Shown in pieces: positions 42,501 to 54,569 of a DNA stretch of 64,000 bases. Every line of letters starts with the position of its first letter. The stretch's first letter is position 1. A model generated the notes under the pieces. It worked only from the letters and a program-made list of their open reading frames with translations. It was not told where the DNA came from and searched no databases. Made by a program: the position numbers and the translations under genes. This DNA comes from Closterium sp. NIES-65 (Eukaryota; Streptophyta; Zygnematophyceae; Desmidiales; Closteriaceae): positions 310,001-374,000 of the forward strand of contig CANXME010001453.1 of the NCBI GenBank assembly GCA_948144175.1, read 5' to 3'.

Positions 42501-44830
42501 GGTAGATCCCCTTCCCCCTCAGGGTCCTATCCCCTCAAGTGTGTCTCAGGTAGACGCAGTCGAGCCTGTCAAGGTAGCTCTTGACTCTAGTGCTGCTAGG
42601 GGTGCTGAACCTCCGGGAGCGGGGCCTGGGGGTGCTGGGTCTGGGGGTGCTGAGTCTGGGGGTGCTGAGTCTGGGGGTGCGGAGCCTGGGGGTGCTAAGC
42701 CTGGGGGTGCTGAGTCTGGGGGTGCTGAGCCTGGGGGTGCGGAGCCTGAGGGTGGTGGGCCTGCTCGTGTGGAGTCTGGCGGTACTGGGTCTGGAGGTCC
42801 CTCGGGTGCTTCGTCCCGGCGGGAGCTGCCCTCTCCACAGGAGCTGCGAGAGAGGTTTGCTCGGCGCTGGAGCCGTGCTGCTGGAGCTGGAGGTGCTGCT
42901 GGAGCTGGAGGTTCTGCTGCTACTGGGGGTGCTCCTTATCCTAGAGCTGCTGGAGCTGGTAGTGCTGTTGGAGTAGGTGCTGCTGGAGGTGTTAGAGCTG
43001 TGGCTGTTGAGTCTTCCGGTGGTTTGGCTAGAGCTGGAGCTGCTGGGGGTGTTGGCGGTGGAGGTGCTGCTGGCGCTGGTGCTTCTGCGGGTGCTGGAGT
43101 TGGCGGTGCTGCAGCAGGGGGTGCTACTGGTGCTGGTGCTGCCACTGGGGGTGCTGGTGCTGTCCGTGCTGGCTCTGGAGGCGCTGCGCGGCCGCGGCCG
43201 TACTTCGTTCCGCTCCTTGAGTAGGTTCTTAGTCTCCCGCCTTCTACTGGTCCTGCTCCTTCCTTAGAGTGTCCGCCGCCTGTCCAGTCTGAGTCGCAGT
43301 TAGAACCCGCCTCCCTGCTGCCTGCTCCTTCTCCCTACACTGGTTCTACTGGAGGCTTGCTGAGCGTCGTGAGCATGCGTCTCGTCCTGCGTCGCCTGTT
43401 CGTGCTGCTCGCACTAGTCGTCGTGATCCGCATCCGCGTCCTCCTGCCGTCCCAGGCACACACCAGATGGCGCTGCGTCCTTCTACTGCTCCACTACGTG
43501 TCCCTTTGTCGTCTCCTCCGGAGTCCTCTCTTCCTGCTCTTGCTGACCCGGAGTTTGACTCCCTTCGTGCTGCCAGTCCTACTGTCACGCGTCTTCTGGC
43601 TACTGCTGTCAGTGACCCTTCCTTTGAGTCCACTGCTGCGTCTGCCTTAGTTGCTAAGCTTGTCGACTTTTCCTCCTGGCACCGAGTGGAGCCTCCGGCA
43701 GCCAGTCTACGGTCTCCGCCAGGCGCCCCGTGAGTGGCACGACATACTGAGGACTACACTTGCGGCTCTTGGGTTTGCTCCTTCTACTGCTGACCCGTCG
43801 CTGTTTCTACGCACCGACACCTCTTCGCCGCCGTTCTACATCCTCGTGTACGTCGACGACTTGGTCTTTGCCACTGCTGACACTTCTGGACTCGCCCACG
43901 TGAAGTCGGAGCTGCAGAAGAGACACATGTGCACAGACCTGGGTGAACTGCGCAGCTACCTTGGCTTGCAGATCACCCGGGACACACCACAGCGCACCAT
44001 TACCCTGACTCAATCACACATGGTGCAGCAGGTCCTTCAGCGCTTTGACTTCACGTACTCCTCGCCTCAGGCCACTCCTCTGTCTACTCGCCACTCGCTC
44101 TCAGCTCTGCCTTCGGATGAGTCCGTAGAGTCGAGTGGCCCGTACCCAGAGCTTGTTGGCTGCCTCATGTACCTGATGACCTGCACTCAACCTGACCTTA
44201 CATACCCTCTTAGCATCTTGGCACGCTATATTGCTCCTGGGAGACACCGACCAGAGCACATGGCTGCAGCGAAGAGGGTGCTGCGCTACTTGTGCAGTAC
44301 GTCGGGCATGGGGCTAGTAATTGGAGGGCGGCGTTCAGTGGTCCTCACAGGTCACGCAGACGCTTCTTGGGCTGACGACCAGGCTACGCAGCGGTCGTCA
44401 CAGGATTACACCTTCAGCCTTGATTCCGGCTCTGTTTCGTGGCGGTCTACCCGCTCGTCTTCTGTTCTCAGCTCCAGCTGTGAGGCTGAGATCTACGCGG
44501 GGGCCATGGCTGCACAGGAGCTACGCTGGCTCACCTACCTGCTGACTGACCTAGAAGAGCCGCCTCGTTCTCCTCCAGTTCTGTACGTAGACAACAAGGC
44601 CATACTGGTACGTAGTCCAGATTGGAGCACAGAACGAAGCACATTGCTCTTCGCTACTTCCTTGCTCGTGAGCTGCAGCAGTGTGGTCAGCTGCGCCTTG
44701 CTTACGTGGCCTCTCAGGCCAACACTGCTGATATCTTTACCAAGGCATTCCGCCTTGTGATCATCAGCGCTGCTGTACGATGCTAGGTCTTGTGCCTACG
44801 TGGCCTCACTTGCTCACTTCTTGATCTTGC
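39564..44830 (+). pseudogene. Element E gag-pol remains
   Basis: Gag from 39564 (MATPSNLVFDAEGWAVDFEV); MYITLYYIVTRLPDSLRSVR at 40034; glycine tract 40365-40530; CCHC region 40650-40735; protease LDSGASRSFF near 41078. Pre-integrase is near 41535 and the integrase core at 41740-42150, with the C-terminal CVFLGFPPDVPGWQFYHPTS near 42320. The pentapeptide linker (GGAESGGAEPGGA) is at 42590-42830. RT with YVDDLVFATADTSG is near 43850; RNase H runs to about 44825. Many interruptions, in line with its higher LTR divergence. Confidence 0.85.
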
Positions 44831-45021
44831 TCGTATTGTGATCTTTCTATACCTGCACTTGCTTGTTTACCTTTATATATAATCTTGCATGTGAAGTGGC
44901 CTTGTGGCCTTGAACTTGTGCTCGGAATGTGTGGTGACGTTGTGATCCACCATGAGCTTGCTTTGCTTTGCTTGACTGGTCTTGTGACCCTTTGTTCTCC
45001 CCCACTTTGCCTATGGGGGTG

Positions 45022-45102
45022 TGTCAGACTTACATGACTTAGCCTATGTAAGCTATAGTGGGGTAGCACATATGGGGTACAACACATTTATAGGGTTTGT
45101 AC
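45022..45102 (+). repeat. 3' LTR of element E, first part
   Basis: 81 bp from TGTCAGACTTACATGAC to GGGTTTGTAC, ending in the TGTAC duplication where element F begins. The remaining 47 bp follow F at 52153. Confidence 0.95.
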
Positions 45103-45228
45103 TGTGAAAGAACGAGGGATGGGTTGACTAAGGAATGGAAGTGATGCAAATATGAAACCCTAGAATTGTGTACCCCTTAGTATCTAACCCGCTACAGCCT
45201 ACACAGGCTAGATCATATAAATTTGACA
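45103..45228 (-). repeat. 3' LTR of element F
   Basis: 126 bp, TGTGAAAGAACGAGGGATGG to TAAATTTGACA on the plus strand; inner side CACCCCCATAGGCAAAGTGG. Confidence 0.95.
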
Positions 45229-45459
45229 CACCCCCATAGGCAAAGTGGGGGAGAACAAGGGGTCACAAGACCAATCAAGCAAAGCAACGCAAAGCAAGCT
45301 CAGGGTGGATCACAACGTCACCACACATTCTGAGCACAAGTTCAAGGCCACAAGGCCAGTTCACATGCATGATTACACACACATATATAACGCTAAACAA
45401 GCAAGAGCAGGTATATATATGTGTAACAGTACAAGCAAGGTAAAAAAGTGAGCAAGTGA

Positions 45460-48130
45460 GGCAAGGTAGGTACAAGACCTAACAGAGTACAGAAGCGCTG
45501 ATGGTCACAAGGCGCAAGTGCCTTGGTGAAGATATCAGCAGTGTTGGCCTCAGAGGCCACGTAAGCAAGGTGCAGCTGACCGCGCTGCTGCAGCTCACGA
45601 GCAAGAAAGTAGCGAAGAGCGATATGCTTCGTTCTGTACTCCAGTCTATGCTCCCGACACAAGGCCAGCATAGCCTTGTTGTCTACGTACAGTACTGGAG
45701 GAGAACGAGGAGGCTCTCCTAGGTCAGTCAGTAGGTAGGTGAGCCAGCGTAGCTCCTGTGCAGCCATGGCCCCTGCGTAGATCTCAGCCTCACAATTGGA
45801 GCCGAGAACAGAAGACGAGCGGGTAGACCGCCACGAAACAGAGCCGGAACCAAGGCTGAAGGTGTAACCCTATGACGACCGCTGCGTAGCCTGGTTGTCA
45901 GCCCAAGAAGCGTCTGCGTGACCAGTGAGGACCACTGGACTCCACCCTCCAAGCACAAGCCCCATGCCCGACGTACTGCACAAGTAGCGCAACACCCTCT
46001 TTGCTGCAGCCATGTGCTCCGATCGGTGTCTCCCAGGAGCAACATAGCATGCGAGAATGCTAAGAGGGTATGCAAGGTCAGGTCGAGTGCAGGTCATCAG
46101 GTACATGAGGCAGCCAACAAGCTCTGGGTACGGGCCACTCGACTCTGTGGACTCATCCGAAGGCAAAGACCACTGGGTGCCAGGAGGAAAAGTCCCAGTG
46201 AAGCCAGGTGGGCGGCGCAGCCAGATCTCCTCGTGCAGGCTACCCTGCAAGAAAGCTGTGCTGAGGTCAAGAGAGTGAAGCTCGTAGTCGCGCTGAGCGG
46301 CTATGTGCAGTAGCACCCGAAGAGTGGTCATCTTCGGGGTGGGAGAGAAGGTCTGAAAGTAGTCAACTCCCTGCCGCTGACTGAAGCCACGAGCCACGTA
46401 ACGCGCCTTGAAGACAGGCGGAGAAACCGGCGGCCGCTTCACCCTGAAAATCCACATGCCACTAACGATGTTCGCCCCAGGTGGGGGAACCTCGTCGACG
46501 TAGGTGCCTGTGGACTTCCAGGAAGCCATCTCTGCGTCCATGGCTGCCTGCCATTGAGAGGAGTAGGGACCCTCTATCGCCTCCCTGAAGAGCGCAGAGT
46601 CGGGATGTCTGGTGCATCCGGGTCTCCCTCAGGGGCGAGGAGCATGGACACGAGATGAGGTAAAGCAGCAGCAAAGCACTGGAACTCCTCCTGCCTGTCC
46701 TCAAGGACGTCCGTGCCAAGGGCACACTCAACCCCGACGGACGGAGGACAGACAGACTCAGACTCAGCGACAAGACTAGCAGCGTAGTCTAGACGACAGC
46801 GAGCAGCAAAGTCGACAAGCTCAGCAACTAAGGCAGACGCAACAGTGGACTCGAAGGAAGGGTCAGTGACGATAGTAGCAAGGAGACTCGTGACAGTAGG
46901 ACTGGCAGCACGAAGGGAGTCTGACTCTGGGTTAGCAAGAGCAGGAAGAGAGGACTAGGGAGGAGAAGGCAAAAGGGCACGCAGCGGAGCAGTGGAAGGA
47001 CGCAGAGACATCCGGTGCGTGCCGGGGACAGGGGGAGGACGCTGACGCGAACCACGACCACTAGTGCGAGCAACACGGACAGGCGACGCAGGACGAGACG
47101 CAGGCTCATGACGCTCAGCAAGACCTCCAGTAGGACTAGTGTAGGGAGAAGGAGCATGCAGTGGGGAGGCTGGCTGTAACTGTGACTCAGACTGGACAGG
47201 CGGCGGACACTCTAAGAGAGGAGCAGGACTAGTAGAGGGCTGAAGGCCAAGAACCTGGTCAAGGAGCGGAACGAAGTACGGCCGCGGCCGCTCAGCACCA
47301 CCAGCACCAGAAGGGATAGCAGCAGCACCCCGAACGACAGAACGAGCGCCAGCAGCACCCCTAGCTCCAGCAACGCCAACTCCAGTACCCTCAGAGGCAC
47401 CAGCACCAGAGGCACCCCCAGCAGCTCCGACTCCAGCCGGACCACCAGAAGACGCAGCGGGTCCAGCTCTAGCACCCTCAGTAGCACCGACGCCTGCAAC
47501 ACCACCAGCTCCAGTACGAGAAGCACCCGCAGGCCCAGCAGCTCCAGTACCCCCAGTACGAGCACCTCCGGGACCCGCGGCACTAGCACCCTCATCAGCA
47601 GCAGAACCTCCAGCACCCGCAGCACCTCCAGCTCTAGCAGCTCGCCTCCAGCGCCGGGCAAACCACTCACACAGCTATTGTAGAGAGAGTAGCTCCCGCT
47701 GGGACGAAGCACCCGAAGAACCTCCAGGCCCAGCACCGCCAGACACCACACGAGCAGGTCCAGTACCCTCAGACTCCGCACCCCCAGACGCAGCACCCCA
47801 AGGCTCAGCACCCCCAGACGCAGCAACCCCAAGCGTAGCACCCCCAAGGCTCAGCACCCCCAGGCGCAGCACCCCCTGAGTCAGCACCCCCTGGCTCAGC
47901 ACCCCTAAAGTCAGCACTCCCAGACCCAACACCCGCATGCTCAGCACCCCTAGCAGCACCAGAGTCAACAGGGTCAGGACCCTGAGGGGGGAGGGGGTCT
48001 ACCGGAGGGGGACCTACCTCGACAGGGTCGACTGCGTCTACCTGAGACACACCTGACGGGGCAGGACCATGAGGGGGGAGGGGGTCTACCGGAGGGGGTC
48101 TACCTCGACAGGGCCGACTGCGTCTACCTG
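45460..48130 (-). pseudogene. Element F pol, 3' part: linker, RT, RNase H
   Basis: Minus strand. Long linker at about 47200-48130 with two near-identical copies of a segment reading VDPLPPQGPAPSGVSQVDAV-type sequence (near 48000-48160) and pentapeptide repeats (47750-47960). RT from about 46541 (MDAEMASWKSTGTYVDE) with ANIVSGMWIFRVKRPP and LHSLDLSTAFLQGS. RNase H at 45460-45950 with HADASWADNQAT and YVDNKAMLALC. The YVDD segment seen in the other elements is not recognised. Confidence 0.75.
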
Positions 48131-50130
48131 AGACACACCTAACGGGGCAGGACCCTGAGGGGGGAGGGGGTCTACCGGAGGGGGACCTAGCGTAAGGAAG
48201 AGCGGCGGGGGGGGGGAGGGACGCAGTGTGGTAGGGAAAGAGACGGTAGTAGGGAACCGACTCGTCAAACGTGACGTCTTGGGAGGACAGAACACGGCGC
48301 GAGGTGGGGTGGTAGAAATGCCAGCCCGGCGCGACAGGGGGGAAGCCAAGGAAGACGCAGGGAACAGCACGAGGGGACAGCTTGTCCGCAGACAAGTCGC
48401 GGACAAACGCCCGAGATCCCCAGACACGGAACGCAGACGCATCGCCAACCTTCCCCGTCCACAGCAAAGCAGGGGAGGTCTCCGGCATGGAGACCCGAGG
48501 CTAAAGGTTGATCTGATGCGCTGCGTACCGAACCGCAAACGACCACAGAAAATGGGGGGTAGCTGCATGGACCATGGACGTACGAGCGACGTCCATGACC
48601 ATGCCAATGCGGCGCTCAGGAATCCCATTTTGCTGCGGAGAGTCCGGAAGCGTGAAGGTTTGGCGGATGCCTTGTGCACCGCAGAAGGCTCGCAGAAGGT
48701 CAGAGGAGAACTCTCCGCCTCTGTCAGAGTGCAGACGCAGAACAGGAAAGTCCGAGCCAAAACTCTCTCTGAGCTCGAGATGAGCTGCGCGAACTAGGCA
48801 ATCAACACCTCAGTGACCTCACCCTTGCTGCGCAAGTGGAAGACAGCGGTGCAACGCGAGTAGTCGTCAATTACCAGCAGGAAGTAACGCTGGTGACCCT
48901 GTCCACGGACGCGGGCTGGGCCCCACACGTCCATGTGAAGCGTCTGCAGCGGAGCCTCTGTCGGAGGAAACTCTGAGGAGTGAGGAGCAGCGCGTTGCCG
49001 CCCCTCGACGCAGGGAACACAGGTAGGGGCAGGCCCCGGAGGAAGGGGAGGGAGGGACCGGGGAAGACGAGAGACAAGGACACGGGAGGCCATGCCTTGA
49101 AGACGAGGCAGGGAGGGGTGACCAAGGCGGTGGTGCCAGAGGAGAGTCTGGTGAGACAGGAGACGATACGAGCAGGGGGCAGACTCAGGACCAGACCTGG
49201 ACGCCGCAGCAAACAGCTGACTCGACGCGGCTACCTGAGCAGACTCAGCGACCGGAGGAGACTCAGTAGTCAGTGTGTACAGGCTCGACCCCAGATGACG
49301 GGTAAATGTGGCCAAGTGACGACCCGTCCGAGCACAGGTACAGTGGGTCACTCGCTGACTCGCAGGAGTGAACTGGTGAACCCCTACATCCTGTAGGTCA
49401 GCACCACTCACCAAGTTCGTAGAGAACGAAGGGAGGTAAAGATCCGATAGGTTGCCAGAAGGGGCCGCCGGACACGGTAGAACAGTGGAGAAGTGGGCAA
49501 GGACAGGACCCCCAGAGGGGTCTGCCAGGGAGACTGCCACTGGCCGACTAAGCGGCGTAAGCGTGGTGCAGTCTCGAAAGAAGGAGCGGGAAGCACCCGA
49601 ATCAAGGGTGAAGGTGTGGGAGGCTTTAGCCGACGTGGTACATGAGAGAGCAGACTCACCAGCACCTGGGGCAGCAGACTCACTAGCACCTAGAGCAGCA
49701 GCATCACCAGCACCTAGAGCAGCAGCCTCACCAGCACCTAGAGCAGCAGTCTCAATGCCCAGGTCAGGTGGAACACACAGGTAACAGTCACCCTCATCAC
49801 TAGTAGGCAATGCATACATGGCAGTGAGGATAGCATCATAGTCAAGAGTATAGATATCTACCCTCAGCCTAAGTAGCTCCACCAAGTTGGGGAGCTCAAC
49901 CGCGTCTCCAAACTCCGTACGCCAGGCGTCGCTCAGACGGGCGAAGCAGCGGGACTCTGCGTGACCAAACATCTCGCAAGGCTGACCAGTCCGAGCACCG
50001 GTGCGAATGACGTACGGACAGCGAGCAGTACCCCGTCACCCGTCACGCTGAGCGTACCACTCACGAAGCTGCTGGGGTGAAAGGACCGCGCACGGACGAC
50101 GCTGCAGCTGCACCTGGCCACTACAAGCAG
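48130..50130 (-). pseudogene. Element F Gag C-terminus, protease and integrase remains
   Basis: Minus strand. The CCHC-type region at about 49920-50010 reads CPYVIRTGARTGQPCEMFGH and then AESRCFARLSDAW, slightly divergent from the lineage. A conserved YTLDYDAILTAMYALPTSDE follows near 49830. Protease LDSGASRSFF is near 49590, pre-integrase HHRLGHPSLP near 49120, the integrase core between about 48935 and 48540, and CVFLGFPPVAPGWHFYHPTS near 48350. Several interruptions. Confidence 0.75.
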
Positions 50131-50430
50131 CTGCCGAACTACTCACTCCAGGACGACTCCCACTACGGCCACCCCGACAACCCCAAGTAGCGTACCACTC
50201 ACGAAGCTGCTGGGGGCTGAGGGACTCACGCGGACGTCGCTGGAGCTACATCTGGCCACCGCCAGGAGCAGCAAGAGCAGTGGTAGCCGCAGTAGTAGCA
50301 CCAGTAGCAATAGCAGTAGTCGCAGCGCCGCCACCCCTACAACCCCAACTAGCGTACCACTCATGAAGCGGGTGGGGGGCGAGGGACTCACGCGGACGAC
50401 GCTGGAGCTGCATCAGGCCACGCTAGGAGT
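50050..50430 (-). repeat. Three diverged tandem copies of a Gag segment in element F
   Basis: The sequence GCGTACCACTCACGAAGCTG with its following GGACGACGCTGGAGCTGCA-like tail occurs at about 50052, 50189 and 50353 (about 137-164 bp apart). In the minus frame each copy reads QQLREWYA, the segment that precedes the CCHC motif in the other elements. A local triplication between leader and Gag. Confidence 0.65.
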
Positions 50431-50559
50431 AGCAATAGCAGTAGAAAGAGCAGTAGCAGCAAGAGCAGCAGTAACAGTAGTACGGGCAGGGCAGTGCTCA
50501 CCAGTGGCGAGAAGGGCAGGCGTACAATGGCGGCAATGGCGAGGCCGCGACCACTGTAG

Positions 50560-52021
50560 GGCGAGGGCTCCGCGGCAGCCGCAGGGGCGGCTGCTCCAGG
50601 GGTGGCTGCTGCAGGGGCGGCTGCTGCAGGGGCTGCTGCTCCAGGGGCGGCTGCTCTAGGGGCGGCTGCTGCAGCGGCGGCTGCTCCAGGGGCGGCTGCT
50701 ACAGTGGCGGCTGCTGCAGGGGCGGCTGCTGTAGGGGCGGCTGCTGCAGGGGTGGCTGCTCCAAGGGCGGCTGCTGCAGGGGCGGCTCCTCCAGGGGCGG
50801 CTGCTGCAGGGGCGGCTGCTGCAGGGGCTGCTGCTCCAGGAACGGCTGCTCCAGGGGCGGCTGCTGCAGTGGCGGCTGCTCCAGGGGCGGCTGCTACAGT
50901 GGCGGCTGCTCCAGGGGTGGCTGCTGCAGGGGCGGCTGCTCTAGGGGCGGCTGCTGCAGGGGTGGCTGCTCCAGGGGCGGCTGCTGCAGGGGCGGCTCCT
51001 CCAGGGGCGGCTGCTGCAGGGGCGGCTGCTCCAGGGGCGGCTACTGCAGGGGTGGCTGCTCCAGGGCGGCTGCTGCAGTGGCGACTGCTCTTGGGGCGGC
51101 TGCTTCGGGGGCGGCTGCTCCAGGGGCGGCTGCTGCAGGAAAGGCTGCTCCAGGGGCGGCTGCTGCAGGGGCGGCTGCTCCAGGGGCGGCTGCTGCAGTG
51201 GCGGCTGCGCCAGGGGCGGCTGCTGCAGGGGCGGCTGCTCCAGGGGCGGCTGCTGCAGGGGTGGCTGCTCCAGGGGCGGCTGCTGCAGTGGCGGCTGCTC
51301 CAGGAGCGGCTGCTTCAGAGGCGGCTGCTCCAGGGGCTGTTGCCGCAAGGGCGGCTGCTCCAGGGGCGTCTGCTTTAGGGGCGGCTGCTCCAGGGGCGGC
51401 TGCTGCAGTGGCGGCTGCTCCAGGGGCGGCTGCTGTAGTGGCGGCTACTCCAGGACGCGGGTTAGGGCAGGGGTGATGCCACGCGGGTCCCGCAGGGGCG
51501 TCGCGACGCACAGGAGCCGCGCCTCGCGGGTCTCGAAGGGGCGTTGCGGCGGGGCCGCGACTAGCGATGGGGCGGGGCCGCGACTGGCGACGGGGCGAGG
51601 CCGCGACTGGCGACGGGGCGGGGCCGCTACGGGCGCCGCAAGGGAGCCGTGAAGGGGCCGCGAGGGGGCCGCGAAGGGGCTGTGAAGGGTCCGCGAAGGG
51701 GCCGCGAAGGGGCCGTGAGGGGGCCGTGAAGGTGCCACGAAGGGGCCGTGAAGGGGCCGCGAAGGGAGGCCGCGAAGGGGCCACGAGGGGCCTGAAGGGG
51801 CCGCGAAGGGCCGTGAGAGGGGCCATGAGAGGCCGTGAGAGGGGCCGCTACGGGGCCTTAGGGGAGCGCGACGGGCCAACAAGGGCAGAGGACGCAACGG
51901 GAGGGTAGGCACACGGGGCGCGACTCGGGCAGGGGCGAAGCGCGCTCCGGGCAGGAAAAAAAAATATCGATATTCGGTGGGCCCTAGGAAACGTTCCCAT
52001 TAGGGAACCTGCTCTATACCA
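50560..52021 (-). repeat. Leader of element F with a 15-bp GC-rich array
   Basis: About 60 units of a 15-bp repeat (GGGGCGGCTGCTGCA or GGGGCGGCTGCTCCA on the plus strand) at 50575-51460, then a second array of GGGGCCGCGAA type at 51550-51850. PBS complement 52009-52021, hairpin arms 51993-52008, GGGCCC 51979-51984. Frames across the array give only Ala/Gly or Gln/Pro/Leu repeats and are not genes. Confidence 0.85.
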
Positions 52022-52147
52022 TGTGAAAGAACGAGGGATGGGTTGACTAAGGAATAAAAGTGATACAAATATGAAACCCTAGAATTGTGTACCCCTTAGT
52101 ATCTAACCCGCTACAGCCTACACATGCTAGATCATATAAATTTGACA
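52022..52147 (-). repeat. 5' LTR of element F
   Basis: 126 bp with four differences from 45103-45228. It adjoins the PBS at 52021 and the TGTAC duplication at 52148. Confidence 0.95.
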
Positions 52148-52152
52148 TGTAC

Positions 52153-52199
52153 TTGTACCCAACCTTTCCCTTAGTCAATCATTCCTCATAATTTCCACA
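52153..52199 (+). repeat. 3' LTR of element E, second part
   Basis: 47 bp from TTGTACCCAACC to TAATTTCCACA, completing the LTR begun at 45022. Followed by TTCCC, the target duplication of E. Confidence 0.95.
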
Positions 52200-52242
52200 T
52201 TCCCACACGAGGCTTAATGAATGTTAACGGGAAATCATGAGT

Positions 52243-52342
52243 TCTCTCAACGGAATCGGGGGTGACGCTCCGTTTTGCCAGGGATGACGCTCGGGGGTGA
52301 CGCTTTCGCGAGCGTCACCCTGACCGGGGCAGAAAAAACTAA
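52243..52342 (+). repeat. 100-bp repeat with internal palindrome, copy 2
   Basis: 98 of 100 positions match 38053-38152, including the GGGTGACGCT/AGCGTCACCC palindrome. It ends exactly where recognisable sequence of element G begins, at CTAAGCTAAGCATGC. Confidence 0.85.
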
Positions 52343-52389
52343 GCTAAGCATGCAAGTGCAGGTATATATAGATCACAGTACAAGCAAAG

Positions 52390-54375
52390 TCAAGAGGTGA
52401 GCAATTGAGGCCAAGTAGGCACAAGACCTAGCAAAGTACAAAAGCGCTGATGATCACAAGGCGGAAGTGCCTTGGAAAAGATATCAGCAGTGTTGGCCTC
52501 AGAGGCCACGTAAGCAAGGCGCAGCTGACCACGCTGCTGCAGCTCACGAGCAAGGAAGTAGTGAAGAGCAATGTGCTTCGTTCTGTGCTCCAGTCTCTGC
52601 TCCCGACACAAGGCCAGCATGGCCTTGTTGTCTACGTACAGAAATGGAGGAGAACGAGGCTGCTCTCCAAGGTCAGTCAGCAGGTAGGTGAGCCAGCGTA
52701 GCTTCTGTGCAGCCATGGCCCCTTCGTAGATCTCGGCCTCACAGTTGGAGCCGAGAACAGAAGACGAGCGGGTAGACCGCCACGAGAGAGAGCCGAAACC
52801 AAGGTTGAAGGTGTAACCCTGTGATGACCGCAGCGTAGCCTGGTCGTCAGCCCAAGAAGCGTCTGCGTGACCAGTGAGGACTACTGGACGTCGCCCTCCA
52901 AGCACTAGCCCCATGCCCGACGTACTGCACAAATAGCGCAACACCCTCTTCGCTGCAGCCATGGGCTCTGGTCGGTGTCTACCAGGAGCCACATAGCGTG
53001 CCAAGATGCTAAGAGGGTATGCTAGATCAGGTCGTGTGGAGGTCATCAAGTACATGAGGCAGCCAACAAGCTCTGGGCACGGGCCACTCGGCTGTACGGA
53101 CTCATCCGAAGGCAGAGCTGAGAGCCAGTGGCGAGTAGACAGAGGAGTGGCCTGAGGCGAGGAGTACGTGAAGTCGAAGCGCTGAAAGACCTGCTGCACC
53201 ATGTGTGACTGAGTCAGGGTAATGGTGCGCTGTGCTGTGTCCCGGGTGATCTGCAAGCCAAGGTAGCTGCGCAGTTCACCCAGGTCTGTGCAGGTGTGTC
53301 TCTTCTGCAGCTCGGACTTCCCGTGGGCGAGTCCAGCAGTGTCAGCAGTAGCAAAGACCAAGTCGTCGACGTACACGAGGATGTAGAACGGCGGCAAAGA
53401 GGTGTCGGTGCGCAGAAACAGCGACGGGTCGTCAGTAGAAGGAGCAAACCCAAGAGCCGCAAGTGTAGTCCTCTGTGTGTCGTGCCACTCACGGGGCGCC
53501 TGGCGGAGACCGTAGACTGGCCGCTGGAGGCTCCACTGGGTACCAGGAGGGAACGACCTAGTGAAGCCAGGTGGGCGGCGCAGCCAGATTTCCTCGTGCA
53601 GGCTGCCCTGCAAGAAAGTTGTGCTGAATTCAAGAGAGTGAAGCTCGTAGTCGCGCTGAGCGGCTATGTGCAGCAGCACCCGAAGAGTGGTCATCTTCGG
53701 GGTGGGGGAGAAGGTCTGAAAGTAGTCAACTCCCTGCCGCTGACTGAAGCCTCGAGCCACGTAACGCGCCTTGAAGACAGGCGGAGAACCCGGCGGCCGC
53801 TTCACCCTGAAGATCCACATGCCACTAACGATGTTCGCCCCAGGTGGGGGAACCTTGTCGACGTAGGTGCCTGTAAACTTCCAGGAAGCCATCTCTGCGT
53901 CCATAGCTGACTGCCACTGTGAGGAGTAGGGACCCTCGATCGCCTCAGCGTACGATCGAGGAGTCGGGATGTCTGGTGCATCCGGGTCTCCCTCAGGGGC
54001 AATCAGCGTGGACACGAGATGAGGCAAAGCAGCAGCAAAGCACTCGAACTCCTCCTGCCTGTCCTCAAGGACGTCCGTGCTAAGAGCACACTCACCCCCG
54101 ACGGACGGAGGACAGACAGACTCAGACTCAGCAACAAGACTAGCAGCGTAGTCTAGACGACAACGAGCAGCAAAGTCGGCAAGCTCAGCAACTAAGGCAG
54201 ACGCAGCAGTAGACTCAAAAGAAGGGTCAGTGACAGCAGTAGCCAGGAGACGCGTGACAGTAGGACTGGTAGCACGAAGAGAGTCAGACTCACGGTCAGC
54301 AAGAGTAGGAAGAGAGGACTCTAGAGGAGACGACAACGGGACATGCAAAGGAGCAGTGGAGGGACGCAGCGCCAT
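52390..54375 (-). pseudogene. Element G RT-RNase H, open over 661 codons
   Basis: A single open minus-strand stretch with AARCRLDYAASLVAESESVC, PRSYAEAIEGPYSSQWQSAM, ANIVSGMWIFRVKRPPGSPP, LHSLEFSTTFLQGS and YVDDLVFATADTAG (near 53380). Then come HADASWADDQAT and YVDNKAMLALCREQRLEHRT, ending TWPQLLTS. This covers the complete Copia RT and RNase H domains. It belongs to a fossil element lacking other parts. Confidence 0.85.
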
Positions 54376-54569
54376 CTGGTGTGTGCCGGGGACCGCAGGA
54401 GGACGCGGACGCGGAGCACGATGACTAGTGCGAGCAGCACGAACAGGCGACGCAGGACGAGACCCAGGCTCACGACGCTCAGCAAGACCTCCAGTAGGAC
54501 AAGTGTAGGGAGAAGGAGCAGGCAGGGGGGAGGCACGCTGTAACAGTGACCGCGTCTGGACAGGCTGTG

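Larger units (their letters stand above)
45103..52147 (-). mobile_element. Copia element F, nested in the 3' LTR of element E
   Basis: 7,045-bp Ty1/Copia fossil on the minus strand. LTRs 52022-52147 (5') and 45103-45228 (3'), 126 bp each with four differences. Exact target duplication TGTAC at 45098-45102 and 52148-52152. Leftward order: PBS, a very long repeat leader, a C-terminal Gag segment with CCHC, protease, integrase, long linker, RT, RNase H. The MATPSV-type Gag N-terminus of its relatives is not recognisable. Broken, several interruptions. Confidence 0.95.
38417..52199 (+). mobile_element. Copia element E, interrupted by element F in its 3' LTR
   Basis: Ty1/Copia fossil on the plus strand. 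5' LTR 38417-38544; internal part to 45021; 3' LTR split into 45022-45102 and 52153-52199 by F. Exact target duplication TTCCC at 38412-38416 and 52200-52204. The two 128-bp LTRs differ at four positions, the joint-highest divergence here with F. Without F the element is about 6.7 kb. Gag, protease, integrase, linker, RT and RNase H are all recognisable but broken many times. Confidence 0.95.

Noticed and set aside
50602-51378. 258-codon Ala/Gly frame (plus) and Gln/Pro/Leu frame (minus) in the leader of F
   Set aside because: Both are products of a 15-bp repeat that stays open in several frames; no start context or conserved sequence.
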